In this document: positions 61,182-64,000 of the stretch, piece after piece
How the letters are laid out: each line of letters starts with the position of its first letter
Position numbering within the stretch: position 1 is the stretch's first letter
DNA from: Exiguobacterium aurantiacum DSM 6208
GTDB taxonomy: Bacteria > Bacillota > Bacilli > Exiguobacteriales > Exiguobacteriaceae
Assembly: GCF_000702585.1 (NCBI RefSeq)
Contig: NZ_JNIQ01000001.1
Location: 194,501-258,500, forward strand
Length of the DNA: 64,000 nucleotides
Direction: 5' to 3'
Program-made: the position numbers and the translations under genes
The notes under the pieces: model-generated
What the model was told of the DNA's origin: nothing
Seen by the model: the letters and a program-made list of their open reading frames with translations, nothing else
The model's database searches: none

Positions 61182-61197
61182 TGTGATTACATTCACA
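61182..61197. promoter_or_regulatory. Crp/Fnr-type binding site before doxX
   Basis: TGTGATTACATTCACA is a perfect TGTGA-N6-TCACA dyad. It overlaps or follows the likely -10 (TATATT) of the doxX promoter. Confidence 0.6.
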
Positions 61198-61296
61198 ATA
61201 TATCATCCATGTTCACCTTTTCACATAGGCTATGACAATCGTTCACGATTCGTTCATATGTGCGACACATGTCAGTCACTTTTTGGAAATTGGTCA

Positions 61297-61325
61297 ATAA
61301 AAAAGACGTCCCTTTCGACGTCTCT
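61297..61325 (-). terminator. Terminator of the YdaG-like gene
   Basis: AGACGTC/GACGTCT stem with a T6 tail on the minus strand. Confidence 0.75.
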
Positions 61326-61333
61326 TCTTTACA

Positions 61334-61747
61334 TTATAAAGTCACTTCTTGCGGTGCTTGACCTTTTTTATTCATCACGCGCATCGATTGCGGTGAGATT
61401 TTCAAGATGACGAGTTTCGGATCATCCGGTCCCTCGAACCAGCCTTCGAGCTTCTCATTCCACACTTTCTCTTTCATCGACTCGTCATCCGACACGGTCG
61501 TCTCACCTAAAATCTCGAGATACGTGTCCCCGACTCCATCCCCGTCATAACCAATTAAAATGTGCGTGTACGGATTGTTTTGCAACTCGTCCACTTTATC
61601 CGTATCTTTTGAAGTTGCGGTATAGAGTGTCAACTCATCATGGAAAAACGTCATATAGCGGCTGTGCGGCTTCCCTTTGTAAACGGTAGCCATCGTTCCC
61701 ACGTTACTATGGTCTAGAATCTGTTTTGCCGTTTGTAATGCATCCAT
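61334..61747 (-). CDS. Pyridoxamine-5'-phosphate-oxidase-like general stress protein (YdaG/GSP26-like)
   Basis: A 137-residue split-barrel flavin-binding-type protein (NVGTMATVYKGKPHSRYMTFF ... LTLYTATSKDTDKVDELQNNP). It matches the general stress protein 26 group, which binds FMN/FAD or F420 in other species. Bacillus YdaG is SigB-dependent, and a good SigB-like promoter precedes this gene. ATG 61747 follows AAGGAGG. Confidence 0.87.
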   Translation of the reverse strand: MDALQTAKQILDHSNVGTMATVYKGKPHSRYMTFFHDELTLYTATSKDTDKVDELQNNPYTHILIGYDGDGVGDTYLEILGETTVSDDESMKEKVWNEKLEGWFEGPDDPKLVILKISPQSMRVMNKKGQAPQEVTL

Positions 61748-61784
61748 TCTAAAAAACCTCCTTGTAATCGTCACTCGTATACTC

Positions 61785-61809
61785 TTTCCCCGGGGACAAG
61801 CGATTAAAC
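61785..61809 (-). promoter_or_regulatory. SigB-type promoter
   Basis: GTTTAA (61809-61804) and GGGAAA (61790-61785) with a 13-bp spacer on the minus strand, close to the SigB consensus GTTTAA-N12/15-GGGTAT. Confidence 0.6.
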
Positions 61810-61818
61810 ACACGGACA

Positions 61819-61850
61819 CAAAAAAACCTGCTCGCCGAAGCGAACAGGTT
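61819..61850 (-). terminator. Terminator of csp gene
   Basis: AACCTG-TCGC-loop-GCGA-CAGGTT with a T6 tail on the minus strand. It lies only about 10 bp before the SigB-type promoter of the next gene. Confidence 0.85.
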
Positions 61851-61873
61851 ATCATATTCCTTAGAAAGGAAGA

Positions 61874-62074
61874 TTAGATTTTTTCAACGTTAGAAGCTTG
61901 TGGTCCACGAGCTCCGTCAGTGATTTCGAAAGTTACTGCTTGGCCTTCTTCAAGTGTCTTGAAGCCGTCGCCTTGGATTGCTGAGAAGTGTACGAATACG
62001 TCGTCTCCGCCTTCCATTTCGATGAAGCCGTAACCTTTTTCTGAGTTAAACCATTTTACTTTACCTGTGTTCAT
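61874..62074 (-). CDS. Cold shock protein (CspA/B family)
   Basis: A 66-residue single cold-shock domain. RNP1 (KGYGFIEM) and RNP2 (VFVHFSAI) are both present, so it binds single-stranded RNA/DNA as an RNA chaperone. ATG 62074 follows GGAGG. A leader of up to 200 bases with short AT-rich hairpins lies upstream, as is usual for temperature-regulated csp mRNAs. Confidence 0.96.
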   Translation of the reverse strand: MNTGKVKWFNSEKGYGFIEMEGGDDVFVHFSAIQGDGFKTLEEGQAVTFEITDGARGPQASNVEKI

Positions 62075-62340
62075 AATGAACCCTCCTGAAATAAACGCTG
62101 TGCGTTCTAGTAGTGCCTTACTAGAAAAAACTGACCAATAAAAAATCACAAACCTATAGGATTATCTTAAACGAAAAATAATCCAAAGCGTTTTGTGAAT
62201 TATGTTTCCAGCTATTCTTAATTAAGCACATATGTAATATACCACGGATAAATGCTTCTGTCTACTAAATACTTCGGTTTGCTAAAAATACTTTAAAAAC
62301 GGGTAGATTCAAGTGAATCGATTGCTAGGAGGAGACGAAG
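62075..62340. other. Intergenic region with csp leader
   Basis: An AT-rich divergent gap of 266 bases. The csp side holds a probable long 5' leader. The + side holds the ribosome site AGGAGGAGA of the beta-helix gene. I see no gene or known riboswitch in it. Confidence 0.55.
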
Positions 62341-63939
62341 ATGATGGACCGAATCAACCCGAAACAAATTCGCGCAAGCATCGCAGCCCATTCCAATTGG
62401 AACGAAGACGAGTTGCTTTCCGACACACTTGCTTGGCATGCGGCGACGAGACGGAATCGCTATCCCGATCAACGGAAGACGTACGCGTCACGCATACCGC
62501 TGACGGAACGGATCACCCCCGTGACGAGTTCCCTCCCGCTCGAGATCGTCGATGATCTCGTCCGCCCCGTCTGGATGCGTCGGCTTGATGCCGAATATTT
62601 AAACTTGAGACAAGCAACGATACGACGCATCGATGTGACCGAGTACGGGGCCGTCGGGGATGGCAAGACCGACTGCACGCTCGCCTTTCGCCTCGCCCTG
62701 CGCTCGAATCGTCATGTGTACGTTCCGGCTGGCGTTTATGTCGTGCGAGGCATCCGTATCCCATCTAATTGTGTGCTCGAAGGGGCGGGGCAGGACGAAA
62801 CGACGATCAAGCTTCACGACCAGGCACCTAAATATCGGCGACTGCTCCGGAATGCGACCCCATTTCTCGGAAACCACCATATCGAAATCGCCCATCTGAC
62901 ACTTGACTGGAACGTCGACCGACTCGGTGCTGTGGACCGAACGTCTAGCGGGGATACGGCTTCAAGCGCGTTGACACTCGCACACGTCACGTTCGGATGG
63001 GTTCATCACGTGACGGCGAAAAACGCCGGGCTGCACGCGTTTGATATTACCGCCCCTCATTACCACTATCTCGGTGACGGCTTACGTGCAGCGAAAGGAA
63101 GCCGCTACGTCTGGCTCGACCGTTGCGAGGCGACGAATTACGGGGATGACGGCATTACGACGCATCATAGTGACGCCATCTACGTCACGAACTGCTACTG
63201 TCATCATCCACACGGTCGGACCCACACATCCGGCTTCTCGAATTCAAACGGCATCGAGGTCGATGACGGGTCACGGCATGTCGTGCTCGTGAATAACATG
63301 ACCGAGGGCTGTTTCGGCGGGATCGAGGTCAAAGCACATGCGACGTCCTCGGCCGCCCACGACGTCCATATTTTTGGTCACATTTCATACCATGACAATC
63401 GCTCGTACAACTTCCGGCATATCGGCCATCACTTGGCGGACGACCCGGACTCGAAGACGGCCCGTTTCATATCAGGCACGAACTTGGTCTCCATTGAACC
63501 GATCCGTTCCCCACTGTATAAGCGATCGTCTCCGCGCAGTCTCGTCGTGTCCGCTTATCAAGACGTATTCATTCATGGTTTCACGGCCGTCGGTGATCCG
63601 ACCTACGATTATGAAGCCAATCCCGCCCTTGCCATTCAGTATAAATCACGTGACGTCCGCTTGAAACGGATCGCGACGAGCGGTTTCATGTCAGGACGCG
63701 CCGACATCGAGCTGTTCGGGGGAGCGAACCGGACCGACCGGATTACCGTCGAAGATGTGACGTGCCGACATTCGGCACCGATTGCCATTAAAATCGGAGG
63801 ACGACTCTCGACAGTGACGCTTCGCCACATCGAAGGCGAACAAAAGGGAGGAGATGCGCTCATCTCCTCCCAAAGTCCACTCGATGCCCGCGACTTGTTC
63901 GCTTACGGATTTTCAGAACGGGTGCGGAGCGACGCTTGA
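62341..63939 (+). CDS. Right-handed beta-helix protein (pectate-lyase-3 type)
   Basis: A 532-residue protein. At about residues 100-120 the motif VTEYGAVGDGKTDCTLAFRLAL marks the pectate-lyase-3/GH28-related fold. The following 400 residues form beta-helix turns with many His/Asn-rich stretches (GDDGITTHHSDAIYVTNCYCHHPHGRTH, quoted in part). The Asp pair in YGDDGI resembles the polygalacturonase-like catalytic site. No signal peptide is seen, which is unusual for a polysaccharide-degrading enzyme. AGGAGGAGA precedes the ATG. Relatives include phage tail-spike and spore or envelope proteins. Confidence 0.8.
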   Translation: MMDRINPKQIRASIAAHSNWNEDELLSDTLAWHAATRRNRYPDQRKTYASRIPLTERITPVTSSLPLEIVDDLVRPVWMRRLDAEYLNLRQATIRRIDVTEYGAVGDGKTDCTLAFRLALRSNRHVYVPAGVYVVRGIRIPSNCVLEGAGQDETTIKLHDQAPKYRRLLRNATPFLGNHHIEIAHLTLDWNVDRLGAVDRTSSGDTASSALTLAHVTFGWVHHVTAKNAGLHAFDITAPHYHYLGDGLRAAKGSRYVWLDRCEATNYGDDGITTHHSDAIYVTNCYCHHPHGRTHTSGFSNSNGIEVDDGSRHVVLVNNMTEGCFGGIEVKAHATSSAAHDVHIFGHISYHDNRSYNFRHIGHHLADDPDSKTARFISGTNLVSIEPIRSPLYKRSSPRSLVVSAYQDVFIHGFTAVGDPTYDYEANPALAIQYKSRDVRLKRIATSGFMSGRADIELFGGANRTDRITVEDVTCRHSAPIAIKIGGRLSTVTLRHIEGEQKGGDALISSQSPLDARDLFAYGFSERVRSDA

Positions 63940-64000
63940 GCTGACTCGACTAGTTCGTCTAACCGCGCTTCATCCAAGTTGAGTGAGCTGACCGTCTGCT
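63903..64000 (-). CDS. C-terminal end of an unknown gene, cut by window edge
   Basis: On the minus strand one frame reads QTVSSLNLDEARLDELVESA and continues to a TAA at 63905-63903, 31 residues in view. The residue mix is helical and charged, as in a real protein end. It overlaps the 3' end of the beta-helix gene by 37 bases. The family cannot be told. Confidence 0.45.
   Translation of the reverse strand, partial: QTVSSLNLDEARLDELVESAQASLRTRSENP

Overview
The window is chromosomal DNA from a low-to-mid-GC Firmicute. The gene set and protein style point to Exiguobacterium or a close Bacillales relative: bacillithiol deacetylase BshB2 with its YojF partner, T-box, preQ1 and guanine riboswitches, PurR-type boxes, lutABC, an MhqR-azoR pair, and a biopterin-dependent phenylalanine hydroxylase. 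This assignment is an inference, because no rRNA is present. The DNA reads as core genome. I found no prophage, CRISPR array, tRNA or rRNA. The only mobile element is one complete IS1182-type insertion sequence.

Layout. 1-1121: end of motA and all of motB. 1139-2966: the IS, sitting exactly in the tip of what was the shared motB/oxidoreductase terminator hairpin. 2993-8894: MerA/Lpd-like disulfide reductase with a DUF1499 gene, a two-component system, a HAD phosphatase and an esterase. 8955-12841: phenylalanine hydroxylase under a tyrosine T-box, ung, then azoR and mhqR with a clear operator. 13001-17694: small enzymes, a CBS-ACT protein, pdxK and yojF-bshB2. 17689-21762: a 30-codon membrane peptide, uppP, a DJ-1/PfpI protein, mpg and nhaC. 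21905-24265: preQ1 riboswitch and the complete queCDEF operon. 24298-31474: TVP38 protein, hypotheticals, trmH, a PTS transporter with a phosphodiesterase-like protein, and an MFS pump. 31505-36687: nucleobase permeases and xpt-pbuX under a guanine riboswitch. 36832-45199: ABC-F ATPase, membrane proteins, ppaC, a LacI regulator and pbuG. 45439-48274: lutABC for lactate use. 48318-51812: padR with a repeat-rich DUF4097 protein, then a CHASE3-type sensor kinase split by an amber codon. 51849-57666: SDR, CorC-like protein, 5'-3' exonuclease, VOC dioxygenase with a redox-type HxlR regulator, and an MccF-like S66 peptidase frameshifted at a 5-bp repeat. 57671-64000: RRNPP-type regulator divergent from an MFS exporter with two matching operators, DoxX, a general-stress flavin-type protein, cold shock protein and a beta-helix protein.

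How it fits together. Two separate electrophile/quinone stress modules are present: MhqR-azoR, and HxlR with a ring-cleavage VOC protein. Bacillithiol synthesis and a DJ-1 protein add to this theme. Purine salvage is well represented: xpt-pbuX with a guanine riboswitch, pbuG with PurR-like boxes, and another NCS2 permease. Most gene pairs are separated by strong hairpin terminators, many working in both directions, so operons here are short and clearly bounded.

The least expected features are the IS whose ends rebuild the terminator hairpin it interrupted, the (GCGAA)3 frameshift in the MccF-like gene, the amber-split kinase, a cluster of DnaA-box sequences in a 64-bp gap, the double 21-bp operator beside the RRNPP-type regulator, and two short unlisted ORFs of 30 and 44 codons. 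I did not find a clearly new multi-gene system. The MccF-like/RRNPP/MFS stretch is the best candidate for one.
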